Shown piece by piece: positions 22,000-30,983 of a DNA stretch of 64,000 nt; position 1 is the first letter of the stretch, and each line of letters opens with the position of its first letter. Both the position numbers and the translations under genes were made by a program. The DNA lies in assembly GCF_004135935.1 (NCBI RefSeq), contig NZ_CP025086.1, positions 2,108,001 through 2,172,000 of the forward strand, in the 5' to 3' direction. Source of the stretch: Methylovirgula ligni (GTDB lineage: Bacteria; Pseudomonadota; Alphaproteobacteria; Rhizobiales; Beijerinckiaceae). Below the pieces are notes generated by a model. That model was given only the letters and a program-made list of their open reading frames with translations. It did no database searches and was not told the DNA's origin.

Positions 22000-22214
22000 C
22001 AGGCTGTACATCCGCCGGGCAAGTCGCGCGATAAGTGCCCTAAAATTATGCGCCTGGGTCCAGTTTCGCCTTGCCACCGCGCCGTTTGCGCCGCGCCACA
22101 AAAACGCCGCCCATTTGGTGCCATTTGCAAAAGTGATTTGGCTTGATTTGCCCGAGCGTTCCATCAGTGGTTTTCGCGGCAACCTCTTGCGACGGGTCTC
22201 GAGGGGCACAGATT

Positions 22215-23660
22215 ATGACTGTCAGGCGCGCCCGCATCGCGCATGCTCCGCTGACGGGTAGATGGCTGGCGGGCAGATGGCTGGAGAGTGCATTGGCAAG
22301 GTTTTCCGTTCGATTTTCGCCCTCCGGCCTGTCCCTGGCGGCCGCCAGTCTGATTCTGGCGCTGGGTGCCCCGCGTCTCGCCGCGGCGGGCGATGACGGG
22401 TTCGGCCAGGCCGAATGGGCGCAGCAATACGATGACGACGAGCATCTGGCCGTTCATCGCTCCACCACGCCGGTTCTTTCCCAGGCAACCTTCGACGCCA
22501 CGGCGCTCGCGATCAGCCGCTACCAGGCGATCGTTTCGGCCGGCGGCTGGCCCAATGTGCTGGCGCAGCGTGTACTGCGGCTGGGCTCCCAGGGCGATGT
22601 CGTCGCGATCCTGCGCCGCCGTCTGGCCGCGTCCGGCGATCTCGACGCAAGCGCGGGCGATTCGCCGGTTTTCGACTCATTCGTCTTTGCCGCCGTCAAG
22701 CATTTCCAGGCTCGCCACGGGCTCCAGCAAACGGGCATCGTCGACAAGGACACACTTTCGGCCCTGAACGTGCCGGCCAATGTGCGGCTCAGCCAGCTGC
22801 AGATCAACCTGGTGCGGCTGAAGACCTATTCGGGCAATCTCGGCGACCGGTTCGTGATGGCGAACATCCCTGCGGCGGCCGTCGAGACGGTGGAAAATGG
22901 CGTCGTCGCCACGCATCATGTCGCCGGCGTCGGCCGCTTCGACCGCCAGTCGCCGGTCATGATGACCAAAGCGACCGATATCGATTTCAACCCGTTCTGG
23001 ACCGTCCCGGCCTCGATCACCAAAAAAGACCTGATCCCAAGGATGCAGGCCGATCCGAATTATCTGACCGAGCACAAGATCCGCATCTTCGACAAGGCGG
23101 GGAACGAGGTGCAGCCGAACCAGATCGACTGGAACACGGATCAGGCGGTCAATTACATGTTCCGTCAGGACCCTGGCTCTGACGTCAACGCCCTCGGCGT
23201 GGTGCGGATCAATATTCCCAACCCCTATGGCGTCTATATGCACGATACGGCGGAGCGGGGTCTCTTCGGCGACGACTTCCGCTATATCTCCTCGGGCTGT
23301 ATCCGTGTGCAGGACGTGCGTGACTATGTGGCCTGGCTTCTGAAGGACACGCCCGGCTGGGACCGCCAGCACATCAACGATGTCATTAATTCCGGGCAAC
23401 AGGTCAAGGTGGAGCTGACCCCGCCGGTTCCGGTCTATTGGGTCTATATTACAGCCTGGGCGACGCCCGACGGCACCATCCAGTTCCGTGACGACATCTA
23501 CCAGCGTGACGGTCTTGGCTCGGTCGCATCGGATGCTATGGAGCCGTCGCAGCTTCTCAAGGAGGAGCAAGCCCTGTCTTCGCCGCATCCGCAGGCGCAG
23601 CCGGGCGTCAACCGCACTGCTCTGCCGCCGCAAGCCTTGCCGGCGATGGACGAGCAATAG
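22215..23660 (+). CDS. L,D-transpeptidase with peptidoglycan-binding domain (LdtP-like)
   Basis: The 481-residue protein has an N-terminal export signal, ending about LAAASLILALGAPRLAAAG. Then comes a peptidoglycan-binding repeat (LRLGSQGDVVAILRRRLAAS, HFQARHGLQQTGIVDKDTL) and a YkuD catalytic domain. The catalytic Cys is at about 362 in ISSGCIRV, with the conserved His in GVYMHDTAERGLF. The enzyme makes 3-3 crosslinks or attaches protein to peptidoglycan in the periplasm. The C-terminal 50 residues are Gln/Pro-rich. The start at 22215 has GAGGGG upstream; an ATG at 22143 is unlikely because it would extend ahead of the signal. It is probably an LdtR target. Confidence 0.9.
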   Translation: MTVRRARIAHAPLTGRWLAGRWLESALARFSVRFSPSGLSLAAASLILALGAPRLAAAGDDGFGQAEWAQQYDDDEHLAVHRSTTPVLSQATFDATALAISRYQAIVSAGGWPNVLAQRVLRLGSQGDVVAILRRRLAASGDLDASAGDSPVFDSFVFAAVKHFQARHGLQQTGIVDKDTLSALNVPANVRLSQLQINLVRLKTYSGNLGDRFVMANIPAAAVETVENGVVATHHVAGVGRFDRQSPVMMTKATDIDFNPFWTVPASITKKDLIPRMQADPNYLTEHKIRIFDKAGNEVQPNQIDWNTDQAVNYMFRQDPGSDVNALGVVRINIPNPYGVYMHDTAERGLFGDDFRYISSGCIRVQDVRDYVAWLLKDTPGWDRQHINDVINSGQQVKVELTPPVPVYWVYITAWATPDGTIQFRDDIYQRDGLGSVASDAMEPSQLLKEEQALSSPHPQAQPGVNRTALPPQALPAMDEQ

Positions 23661-23827
23661 ACCGCCTGACGGCGATTTTGCGTGCGCTGCAACAATAAGG
23701 GCCTGTAACCACAGGCCTCTTCGTCGCAGGCACGCTGTCTTCACGCTTTGAAAATGACGTGTTAAGGCCATCGGCCAAGCCGCGTCTGCGCGGCCTTTTT
23801 CTCCGCCGTCTGTCAGGATCCGCGCTC

Positions 23828-25129
23828 ATGACCCTATCCGATGCCAGTGCCCAGTCCGCTTCCAACGCGTTCTTCTCCGCGCCTATCAGCGAGGCCGATC
23901 CTGAGGTCTCCGCCGCAATCGACAAGGAGCTTGGCCGCCAGCGTAACGAGATCGAGCTGATCGCTTCGGAGAACATTGTCTCCAAGGCGGTGCTCGACGC
24001 GCAGGGGTCGGTCCTCACCAACAAATATGCGGAGGGCTATCCGGGCCGTCGCTATTATGGCGGCTGCCAGTTCGTCGATATCGTCGAGACGCTGGCGATC
24101 GAGCGCGTGACGCGCCTGTTCGATTGCAAGTTCGCCAATGTGCAGCCGAATTCCGGCAGCCAGGCCAATCAAGCGGTGTTCCTGGCGCTGCTGCAGCCGG
24201 GCGACACGTTCCTCGGCCTCGATCTTGCCGCGGGCGGCCATCTGACGCACGGTTCGCCAGTCAACCTTTCCGGCCGCTGGTTCAAGCCGGTCGCCTATGG
24301 CGTGCGCAAGGACGACAACCGCATCGATCTCGAGCAGGTTGCCCGTCTCGCGCAGGAGCACAAGCCGAAGCTCATCATCGCCGGCGGCTCGGGCTATCCG
24401 CGCTTCTGGGATTTCGAGAAGTTCCGCCAGATTGCCGACTCGGTCGGCGCTTATTTCTTCGTCGATATGGCGCATTTCGCCGGCCTCGTGGCGGGCGGTG
24501 TGCATCCGTCGCCGTTCCCGCACGCCCATGTCGTCACCTCGACGACGCACAAGACCTTGCGCGGCCCGCGCGGCGGTCTCGTCCTCACCAATGACCCGGA
24601 CATCGCCAAGAAGATCAATTCGGCGGTGTTCCCCGGCTTGCAGGGCGGCCCGCTGATGCATGTCATCGCCGGCAAGGCCGTCGCCTTCGGCGAAGCCCTG
24701 AAGCCCGGCTTCAAGGTCTATGCGCGCCAAGTCGTCGAGAATGCCAAGGCACTCGCCGCGACGCTCGTCGGTGGCGGCTATGCGATCACCTCTGGCGGCA
24801 CCGACAACCATCTCATGCTGGTCGATCTGCGGCCGAAGAGCCTCACCGGCAAGGCCGCCGAGCAGGCTTTGGGCCGCGCCCACATCACCTGCAACAAGAA
24901 CGGCGTGCCCTTCGACACGGCCAGCCCGATGGTCACCTCCGGCATCCGTCTCGGCACGCCGGCCGGCACCTCGCGCGGCTTCGGCGTCGCGGAGTTCAAG
25001 AAGATCGGCGAATTGATCATCGAGACGCTTGATGGCCTGGCCAAGAACGGCGAAGCTGAGAACGGCGCCGTTGAAGCTGCGGTGAAAGCGCAAGTCGAGG
25101 AGCTGACGCACCGGTTCCCGATCTACTAG
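23828..25129 (+). CDS. glyA: Serine hydroxymethyltransferase
   Basis: The 433-residue protein has SASENIVS-type motif as [13 protein letters not shown], then [20 protein letters not shown] and [15 protein letters not shown]. The PLP-binding Lys is at about 242 in [14 protein letters not shown]. It converts serine and tetrahydrofolate to glycine and 5,10-methylene-THF, the main one-carbon supply and a key step of the serine cycle in methylotrophs. The ATG at 23828 is used; upstream in-frame codons lack a family match. It leads the conserved glyA-nrdR-ribDE-ribH-nusB block. Confidence 0.96.
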   Translation: MTLSDASAQSASNAFFSAPISEADPEVSAAIDKELGRQRNEIELIASENIVSKAVLDAQGSVLTNKYAEGYPGRRYYGGCQFVDIVETLAIERVTRLFDCKFANVQPNSGSQANQAVFLALLQPGDTFLGLDLAAGGHLTHGSPVNLSGRWFKPVAYGVRKDDNRIDLEQVARLAQEHKPKLIIAGGSGYPRFWDFEKFRQIADSVGAYFFVDMAHFAGLVAGGVHPSPFPHAHVVTSTTHKTLRGPRGGLVLTNDPDIAKKINSAVFPGLQGGPLMHVIAGKAVAFGEALKPGFKVYARQVVENAKALAATLVGGGYAITSGGTDNHLMLVDLRPKSLTGKAAEQALGRAHITCNKNGVPFDTASPMVTSGIRLGTPAGTSRGFGVAEFKKIGELIIETLDGLAKNGEAENGAVEAAVKAQVEELTHRFPIY

Positions 25130-25138
25130 AGCATCGTG

Positions 25139-25165
25139 GGCGTCCGGCCATTCTGGCTGGACGCC
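25139..25165. other. Hairpin in the glyA-nrdR gap
   Basis: A twelve-pair stem, GGCGTCCGGCCA pairing with TGGCTGGACGCC (one G-T wobble), encloses a three-base loop. No T-run follows. It could slow 3' decay of the glyA message or attenuate read-through into nrdR; it is not a classic terminator. Confidence 0.5.
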
Positions 25166-25185
25166 TCGTGATCTGAGGAGCCCCG

Positions 25186-25686
25186 ATGCGTTGCCCATAT
25201 TGCGGCAGTCTCGAAACCCAGGTCAAAGATTCGCGGCCGACGGAGGACGCCTCGTCCATCCGCCGCCGGCGCGTCTGCCCGGACTGCGGCGGCCGCTTCA
25301 CCACGTTCGAGCGCGTGCAATTGCGCGAACTCACCGTCGTGAAGAAAACCGGGCGCCGCGTCCCGTTCGACCGTGACAAGCTGATGCGCTCGATCGAGGT
25401 CGCGCTGCGCAAGCGGCCCGTGGATGCCGAGCGGGTCGAGCGCATGGTCTCCGGCATCGTCCGCCAGCTCGAAAACCAGGGCGAGCCCGAAGTGCAGAGC
25501 GAGCGCATCGGCGAGCTGGTCATGGAAGGCCTGCGCTCGCTCGACAGCGTGGCCTATGTGCGCTTTGCCTCCGTCTATCGCAATTTCCGCGAGGCGCGAG
25601 ACTTCCACACATTGATCGACGAACTCTCGCAGGCCGATCCGGACGAGCCGCCGCCGCCGAAACCAAAATTATCGACGCGCGCCTGA
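25186..25686 (+). CDS. nrdR: Transcriptional repressor NrdR
   Basis: The 166-residue protein begins [18 protein letters not shown] and has the second pair [15 protein letters not shown], together the four-Cys zinc ribbon. An ATP-cone domain follows from about residue 46 ([20 protein letters not shown]). NrdR binds dATP/ATP and represses ribonucleotide reductase genes. It lies between glyA and ribD, a very common proteobacterial arrangement. The C-terminal acidic/proline tail is slightly longer than the E. coli protein. Confidence 0.96.
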   Translation: MRCPYCGSLETQVKDSRPTEDASSIRRRRVCPDCGGRFTTFERVQLRELTVVKKTGRRVPFDRDKLMRSIEVALRKRPVDAERVERMVSGIVRQLENQGEPEVQSERIGELVMEGLRSLDSVAYVRFASVYRNFREARDFHTLIDELSQADPDEPPPPKPKLSTRA

Positions 25687-25711
25687 TGTCGCGGGTTCGG
25701 TGCATATTGGC

Positions 25712-26815
25712 ATGACGGACGATGCCCGCTTCATGGCCGCCGCGCTCAATTTCGCGCGGCGCGGCTTGGGTCGTGTCGCGCCCAATCCCGCCGTCGGCGC
25801 GCTGATCGTCAGGGATGGCGTCGTTATCGGCCGCGGCGCGACCGCGCCCGGCGGCCGCCCGCACGCGGAAGTGCTGGCGCTGAAAGAGGCGGGCCCCGCC
25901 GCAGCCGACGCCACGCTTTATGTGACGCTCGAACCCTGCAGCCATCACGGCCATACGCCGCCCTGCGCCGACGCGATCATCGCGGCTGGCGTGGCGCGGG
26001 TCGTCTCGGCGCTGGAGGACCCCGATCCGCGCGTTGCCGGGCTGGGCCATCGGCGCCTGCGCGCCGCGGGCATCGCCGTCGAGACCGGGCTTCTGGCGGA
26101 GGAAGCGCGGCGGGCCAATCTCGGCCATATCCTGCGCGTCACCGCCGGGCGGCCGATGGTGACGCTGAAACTGGCCGAGACGGCGGACGGCTTCGCCGCC
26201 GGGCCAGCGGACGCGCCGCGGCTCAAGATCACCGGCGCGGTCGCAAATAGCCGCGTGCATATGCTCCGCGCGTTGCATGATGCGGTGATGGTCGGCGCGG
26301 GAACGGCGCGGGCCGACGATCCGCAATTGACCGTGCGGCTGCCGGGCCTCGAGGAGCGCAAGCCTTTGCGGATCGTGCTCGACTCGCATCTTCGTTTGCC
26401 AGTGTCGTCGCGGCTCGTGCAAACGGCGCGCAGCCATCCGACTCTGATCATCGCGGCGGAAGGTGCCTCGCAGGAGGCCGCCGCGCGGCTCGCCGATCAC
26501 GGCGTCGAAGTCGCATGGGCGAAGGCCGATTCCAGTGGGCGGATTGATCTCAATGCCGCGCTGACCTTGCTCGGCGCGCGCGGGCTGACACGGATTTTCT
26601 GCGAGGGCGGCCCGCGTCTCGCCGCGGCCCTGATCGCCTGCGGACTGGCGGACGAGGTGATTATATTCCAAAGTCCGGCGCGCCTCGGCCAGGCGGGCCT
26701 GCCGGCGCTCGACGCGCCAAGCCGCGCGGCGCTCGTCGATTCCGCGCTCTACCGGCCCGTGGGGCAGGCCAGCGCGGGCGAGGACATTATTCGCGAATAC
26801 GAACGGATCATCTGA
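25712..26815 (+). CDS. ribD: Riboflavin biosynthesis deaminase/reductase RibD
   Basis: The 367-residue bifunctional enzyme has an N-terminal deaminase domain with HAEVLAL (about residue 51) and the zinc site PCSHHGHTPPCADAIIAAG. A C-terminal reductase domain has MVTLKLAETADGFAA, DAVMVGAGTARADDPQLTVR and LTRIFCEGGPRLAAALI. It converts the GTP-derived pyrimidine to 5-amino-6-ribitylamino-uracil phosphate, steps two and three of riboflavin synthesis. The ATG at 25712 (MTDDARFMAAAL) is preferred over 25700. Its stop abuts ribE. Confidence 0.95.
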   Translation: MTDDARFMAAALNFARRGLGRVAPNPAVGALIVRDGVVIGRGATAPGGRPHAEVLALKEAGPAAADATLYVTLEPCSHHGHTPPCADAIIAAGVARVVSALEDPDPRVAGLGHRRLRAAGIAVETGLLAEEARRANLGHILRVTAGRPMVTLKLAETADGFAAGPADAPRLKITGAVANSRVHMLRALHDAVMVGAGTARADDPQLTVRLPGLEERKPLRIVLDSHLRLPVSSRLVQTARSHPTLIIAAEGASQEAAARLADHGVEVAWAKADSSGRIDLNAALTLLGARGLTRIFCEGGPRLAAALIACGLADEVIIFQSPARLGQAGLPALDAPSRAALVDSALYRPVGQASAGEDIIREYERII

Positions 26816-27418
26816 ATGTTCACGGGGATCATCACCGATGTTGGCACGGTCGAATCCGTCGTTGCCGAAGGCGCGTTGAAACGGGTGCGTATTTCTTGCG
26901 CCTATCCGGCGAAGTCGATCGACATCGGTGCCTCGATCGCGACGGGTGGCCCGTGTCTTACGGTCGTGGCGCGGGGCGAAGCAGGCGGTCGCACCTGGTA
27001 CGATGTCGATGTAGGAGCCGAGACGCTGGAACGCACGAATGCGGGCGCCTGGGAGCCCGGCACCAGGCTCAATATTGAACGCTCCTTGAAGATCGGCGAT
27101 GAGCTCGGTGGCCATATCGTCACCGGCCATATCGACGGCGTGGCGAAAATCGTTTCGGTCGCACCGTTCGACGGCATGTCGCGCTTTGTCTTGGCCGCGC
27201 CCGCGCCACTCGCCCGTTTCATCGCCGAAAAGGGCTCGGTTGCGCTCGACGGCACGTCGCTGACGGTCAACAGCGTCGACGGCAACGAATTCTCGGTTCT
27301 GCTCATTCCGCATACGCTGGCGGTGACCACCTGGGGCGCGCGCAAGGCGGGCGACGGGGTCAACCTTGAAGTCGATCTCATGGCGCGCTATGCCGCTCGC
27401 CTCGCGGAGACGAAGTAG
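26816..27418 (+). CDS. ribE: Riboflavin synthase alpha chain
   Basis: The 200-residue protein begins MFTGIITDVGTVESV and is built of two similar lumazine-binding domains, the second starting at about residue 98 with GGHIVTGHIDGVAKI. It converts two 6,7-dimethyl-8-ribityllumazine molecules to riboflavin and 5-amino-6-ribitylamino-uracil. ATG follows the ribD stop with no gap (TGAATG), so they are translationally coupled. The gene is called ribE here in the alphaproteobacterial sense (ribC in some schemes). Confidence 0.95.
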   Translation: MFTGIITDVGTVESVVAEGALKRVRISCAYPAKSIDIGASIATGGPCLTVVARGEAGGRTWYDVDVGAETLERTNAGAWEPGTRLNIERSLKIGDELGGHIVTGHIDGVAKIVSVAPFDGMSRFVLAAPAPLARFIAEKGSVALDGTSLTVNSVDGNEFSVLLIPHTLAVTTWGARKAGDGVNLEVDLMARYAARLAETK

Positions 27419-27428
27419 GGGTCATCGC

Positions 27429-27950
27429 ATGTCGGCGTATTGGCGGATGTTCGCCGGTTACAATGCCTGGGCGAACGCGCTTGTTTATGAGCGCGCCGCC
27501 GGCCTCAGCGATGCCGATTATCGCGCCGATCGCGGGGCTTTCTTCAAATCGGTGCATGGCACGCTCAACCATCTGCTGGTCACCGACCGCATGTGGATGC
27601 GCCGCTTCACCGGCGAGGGAGAGATGGTGTCGCAGCTCGACGCCATTTTGCATGAATCGCTCGCGGATTTGCACGCCGCGCGAATCCGCGAAGACGAGCG
27701 CATCATGGCTTTCGTCGCGGGGCTTGACGCGGCGCGCCTCAAAGCGCCTTTGCGCTATGAGTCCATTTCGAAACCCGCCCGGATCGAACAGGAATTGGAA
27801 ACGGCTTTGGCGCATTTCTTCAATCATCAGACGCATCATCGCGGCCAGGTTCACGGCCTTCTGACAAATCTTACGGGTGAAGGGCCTGTCCTCGATCTTG
27901 TCGCCTATCAGCGGCAGGCGGGCCTCGCCCAAAGCCGCAGCGTGGCGTAA
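27429..27950 (+). CDS. DinB-family four-helix protein
   Basis: The 173-residue protein starts MSAYWRMFAGYNAWANALVY, has GTLNHLLVTDRMWMRRFTGE and ends with HFFNHQTHHRGQVHGLLT. The three His positions (in LNHLL and in NHQTHHRGQ) match the metal site of the DinB/YfiT-like superfamily. Members are metal-dependent, often thiol-linked transferases, but most have no known substrate. It lies in the rib cluster between ribE and ribH, 10 bases after ribE and eight before ribH, so it is co-transcribed with them. Despite the name it is unrelated to DNA polymerase IV. Confidence 0.85.
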   Translation: MSAYWRMFAGYNAWANALVYERAAGLSDADYRADRGAFFKSVHGTLNHLLVTDRMWMRRFTGEGEMVSQLDAILHESLADLHAARIREDERIMAFVAGLDAARLKAPLRYESISKPARIEQELETALAHFFNHQTHHRGQVHGLLTNLTGEGPVLDLVAYQRQAGLAQSRSVA

Positions 27951-27958
27951 GAGCTGTC

Positions 27959-28450
27959 ATGGCCAAGCCCCAACGCGACGAAAAGTCTCCCGAGCACAGT
28001 GTCGATGGCGCGCGCTTCCTGATCGTCGAGGCGCGTTATTACGAGGAGATTGCGGCGCATCTGCTCGACGGTGCGATTGCGGCGCTCAAGGCGGCGGAGG
28101 CGCGTTACGTCTGCTGGCAGGTGCCGGGCGCTCTCGAAATTCCGATCGCGACGAAGATCGCACTCGACATGGCGCGCACGGCCGGCGCGCCGTTTCAGGG
28201 TGCCATTGCGCTCGGCTGCGTCGTGCGCGGCGAGACGGCACATTTCGAGATTGTCGCGGGCGAAAGCGCGCGTGCGCTGATGGACCTCGCGCTCGCGGAA
28301 AAATTGCCGCTCGGCAACGGCATTCTCACGGTCGAGAACATGGAACAGGCTTTGGTGCGGGCCGATCCGAAGCAGGGCGACAAGGGCGGCGATGCGGCGC
28401 GTGCCGCGCTGGCGCTGCATCGTCTTCAAGCCGGGCAGGGATCGCTCTGA
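27959..28450 (+). CDS. ribH: 6,7-dimethyl-8-ribityllumazine synthase
   Basis: The 163-residue protein has FLIVEARYYEEIAAHLLDGA near the start, VPGALEIPIATKIALD with the substrate-binding segment, and GAIALGCVVRGETAHFEIV with the catalytic His. NGILTVENMEQALVRA follows. It condenses 5-amino-6-ribitylamino-uracil with dihydroxybutanone phosphate to form the riboflavin precursor, usually as a 60-mer or smaller shell. The stop and nusB start overlap at TGATG. RibBA, the dihydroxybutanone source, is not in the window. Confidence 0.96.
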   Translation: MAKPQRDEKSPEHSVDGARFLIVEARYYEEIAAHLLDGAIAALKAAEARYVCWQVPGALEIPIATKIALDMARTAGAPFQGAIALGCVVRGETAHFEIVAGESARALMDLALAEKLPLGNGILTVENMEQALVRADPKQGDKGGDAARAALALHRLQAGQGSL

Positions 28451-28914
28451 TGGCGCGCGCTCCGCAACGCGCCGCCGCGCGGCTTGCCACCGTGCAAGCG
28501 CTCTATCAGATGGAAGTCTCGGGCAAGGGCTTGGCTGAAACACAGTCCGAGTTCGAATCCTTCTGGATCGGCAACGAGATCGAAGGCGCGCAATATAACG
28601 AGGCGGAGATCGCCTTTTTCCGCGACATTCTCTCCGGCGTGCTGGCGGAGCAGGGGCCGATCGATCGCGCCGTCGACAGAACGCTCGCCAAGGGCTGGCC
28701 GCTGGTGCGCGTCGATGCGGTCATGCGCGCGATCCTGCGCGCCGGCAGCTATGAATTGCTGAAGCGCAAGGATGTGCCGGCGCGTGTCGTCATCAAGGAA
28801 TATGTCGATGTCGCCGGCGCGTTTTTCGAGCGCGACGAGGCGGGCATGATCAATGCGGTGCTCGATGCACTGGCGCGGGAATATCGGACGGAAGAGTTTC
28901 AGGAGCGGGCTTAG
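28450..28914 (+). CDS. nusB: Transcription antitermination factor NusB
   Basis: The 154-residue protein begins MARAPQRAAARLATVQALYQ, the boxA-binding basic N-terminus, and ends with ARVVIKEYVDVAGAFF and MINAVLDALAREYR. NusB with NusE (S10) binds boxA RNA and allows antitermination of rRNA transcription. It overlaps ribH by one base. In most relatives the next gene is thiL; here about 2.4 kb of accessory DNA intervenes. Confidence 0.95.
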   Translation: MARAPQRAAARLATVQALYQMEVSGKGLAETQSEFESFWIGNEIEGAQYNEAEIAFFRDILSGVLAEQGPIDRAVDRTLAKGWPLVRVDAVMRAILRAGSYELLKRKDVPARVVIKEYVDVAGAFFERDEAGMINAVLDALAREYRTEEFQERA

Positions 28915-29102
28915 GCGGTTGTCCGGGCCTCAGTTTTTTAACGTGCGGCCGTTTTGCGCCCATCCGGGTCATTTGTTCATAGTTTCAGATAAGCTCTAAG
29001 CTAACGCGACGCGGAGCGGACTCGATTCGGTCTGGCGAACGGTGTGCAATCGAGATATCGCTAAGATAACAAGTAAGATTATTGAATGATCGCCGTAAGA
29101 TA

Positions 29103-29642
29103 ATGTCAGTCGCCCAAATCCTTCTCCAAGTCGCAGCGTCGATCTTCGGCGGCTGGCTTGCCGCAATATTCTCGTTGCGGATATTCCGTAGTCAGAGGGT
29201 TTGGGAGCGAAAGGCCGAAGCATACACCGCAATCTTCGACGCGTTGTACGACATGGCTCGATGGTACGATGAGCATTTCGATGCAGAAATAAGCGGTCGC
29301 GAGTTATCGGAAGATAAGAAAAGCGAACTATCGAAAGCCTACATGGCCGCGAAGGAAAAGCTCAAAAGACGAATCGCTTCTGAGACCTGGCTCCTTCCAG
29401 AAGTTGCCTCACAAAGGCTTGAAGATCTCTTCAAGCGCCTCTCAATTGAGAGAAACGATTGGTTTAAGATGCTTGATGAGGACAGTTACTCTATTTCCAT
29501 GGCAACCCTCGATTTGCGCCTAATGGTTCGTGAGGATTTGGGCCTTGAAGGTTCTCGGCTGGCCGTCCTGACGAAGCAGTTATCTTCACGCTTCACGGAA
29601 CTCTCATCGCGTCTCGCACGATCGGAAAAGCAAAAGTCGTGA
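29103..29642 (+). CDS. Membrane-anchored coiled-coil protein of unknown function
   Basis: The product is about 179 residues. One hydrophobic segment lies at about residues 5-26 (LLQVAASIFGGWLAAIFSLR), followed by RVWERKAEAYTAIFDALYDM. The rest is helical and charge-rich, with heptad-like stretches around 50-90 and 140-175. The architecture, a short anchor with a cytoplasmic helical body, resembles anonymous proteins often seen in accessory islands; I know no function. A TTG seven codons upstream (29082) is an alternative start. The base composition is AT-richer than nusB and thiL, and codons such as AAA, ATA and TTA are frequent, suggesting transfer. It is followed after about 130 bases by the HEPN-like gene. 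Confidence 0.7.
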   Translation: MSVAQILLQVAASIFGGWLAAIFSLRIFRSQRVWERKAEAYTAIFDALYDMARWYDEHFDAEISGRELSEDKKSELSKAYMAAKEKLKRRIASETWLLPEVASQRLEDLFKRLSIERNDWFKMLDEDSYSISMATLDLRLMVREDLGLEGSRLAVLTKQLSSRFTELSSRLARSEKQKS

Positions 29643-29771
29643 TGGTCTCCGCATAGTACTGAATCGATGCCGACGTGTTTGCGGAGTTGCCGCGATCGGC
29701 CGGAAACGTTGTGGGGGTTTCGGAAGAAAGCTTAAGCAAAAATGGCGCTGCGCGCGAATGGAGTCCGCGAT

Positions 29772-30983
29772 ATGCCAACGGTTACGGAATCAGCTTTAGC
29801 AGTAATTCGAAACCGCACGATAACAATTTATGCATCGGGTTCGACTGCGGGCGAGGACCATGCCTTGCTTGAATCTAGGAAGAAAATATTTGCAACATTA
29901 TTGAACCGACTGGCGGAGCTTCACATCAATCGACCGCCGCCGGAATCTTTTTATATTGGCGAGCCATATATAGAGGATGAGCACAAGGTCGCGTGCATAA
30001 TCAGCGCAAATTTTGTCTTCCCCGCCTATATCGAACCTGTCGATTTTTGGCTCTATGGCGCGCGCGTCATGGCGGTCCAGCACGGACACATTCTGCACGT
30101 TCAGATTCACAAGCGCATATCACAGCAGCTATGGGACGATGTGAGGCTACAAATTCCATTCAAGGAAAAATTTTTGATCGGATATCTGGCCTCATACATG
30201 CCAGCTATCAACAGACGTCTAATTGATAACAGACACTATGAAGGACACCTGTTGTCTCGGACCTTTGCGATGTTTGAAGCGGTCCGCGTGAGTGTGAGCG
30301 TACAGGGCCGGCACCTACCATTGAGCTGGCCGATTAGTTTTCTGCCTTTTCCACCTAGTGCAGCCTTGGCAAACAATGTTCGCGCCACTTACGTTTACGA
30401 ATTTGTCGATTCTATAAATGCATATTTCACGTCAGATTTTGACGATTGTATACGGCGTTTAGTGACCTCGGCAGAAAACCTTTTTGAGGTACGAGGTTGG
30501 AAGACCCGCACGTCGCCGAAGACGTTGTTTCGAAAAATCCTACGATTGCTTGGATTCAAGTCGAAGACGTCTAACTCATTTCGTCGCATTTTGACGGAAT
30601 ACGTGAATGACGGGTCTCTAGCGGGCGAAGTTGTGACCGAAAATATGGAATTCATTTATACCATCAGAAATAAGATAGTGCATGCCGGATTTCGGATGAG
30701 CACCACAAGCGGCCAATTTTGCGATAAGGCAATTGCCACACTAAAATATATGATAGCAAGACATTGCCAAGATATGATCATATCGCGGTACGTTGATACG
30801 CTTTATATGCAATTCAGAATGCAATGCTCCGAGTTAGGGGAGATGTATAATCTCGGCGTTATAGAAAAGCGTCGCAAGGATGACGGGAACAGCGAAACGC
30901 CGGTCATCGACTCGGCCGCTGCTTTTAATAGCTTCATGTTTCAAGCTTTGAGATTTACTGAGCTGGATAAGCTTTCCATCTAA
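29772..30983 (+). CDS. Unknown protein with C-terminal HEPN-like (Apea-type) domain
   Basis: The 403-residue protein, from the ATG at 29772 with GGAG eight bases upstream, has no recognised N-terminal domain in its first 200 residues. The C-terminal half has DDCIRRLVTSAENLFEVRGW, a helical region, then FIYTIRNKIVHAGFR. The R299-N-K-I-V-H304 pattern fits the R-x4-6-H active-site motif of HEPN RNase domains, in the form used by Apea-like HEPN proteins. Such proteins often cut RNA as toxins or antiviral effectors, which is inference here. An earlier ATG at 29742 is possible. Base composition is clearly AT-richer than the neighbours, suggesting transfer. Confidence 0.7.
   Translation: MPTVTESALAVIRNRTITIYASGSTAGEDHALLESRKKIFATLLNRLAELHINRPPPESFYIGEPYIEDEHKVACIISANFVFPAYIEPVDFWLYGARVMAVQHGHILHVQIHKRISQQLWDDVRLQIPFKEKFLIGYLASYMPAINRRLIDNRHYEGHLLSRTFAMFEAVRVSVSVQGRHLPLSWPISFLPFPPSAALANNVRATYVYEFVDSINAYFTSDFDDCIRRLVTSAENLFEVRGWKTRTSPKTLFRKILRLLGFKSKTSNSFRRILTEYVNDGSLAGEVVTENMEFIYTIRNKIVHAGFRMSTTSGQFCDKAIATLKYMIARHCQDMIISRYVDTLYMQFRMQCSELGEMYNLGVIEKRRKDDGNSETPVIDSAAAFNSFMFQALRFTELDKLSI

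Noticed and set aside
27429-27950. DinB gene taken as DNA polymerase IV
   Set aside because: The length (173 residues) and His motif are those of the unrelated DinB/YfiT metal-dependent superfamily, not Y-family polymerase.
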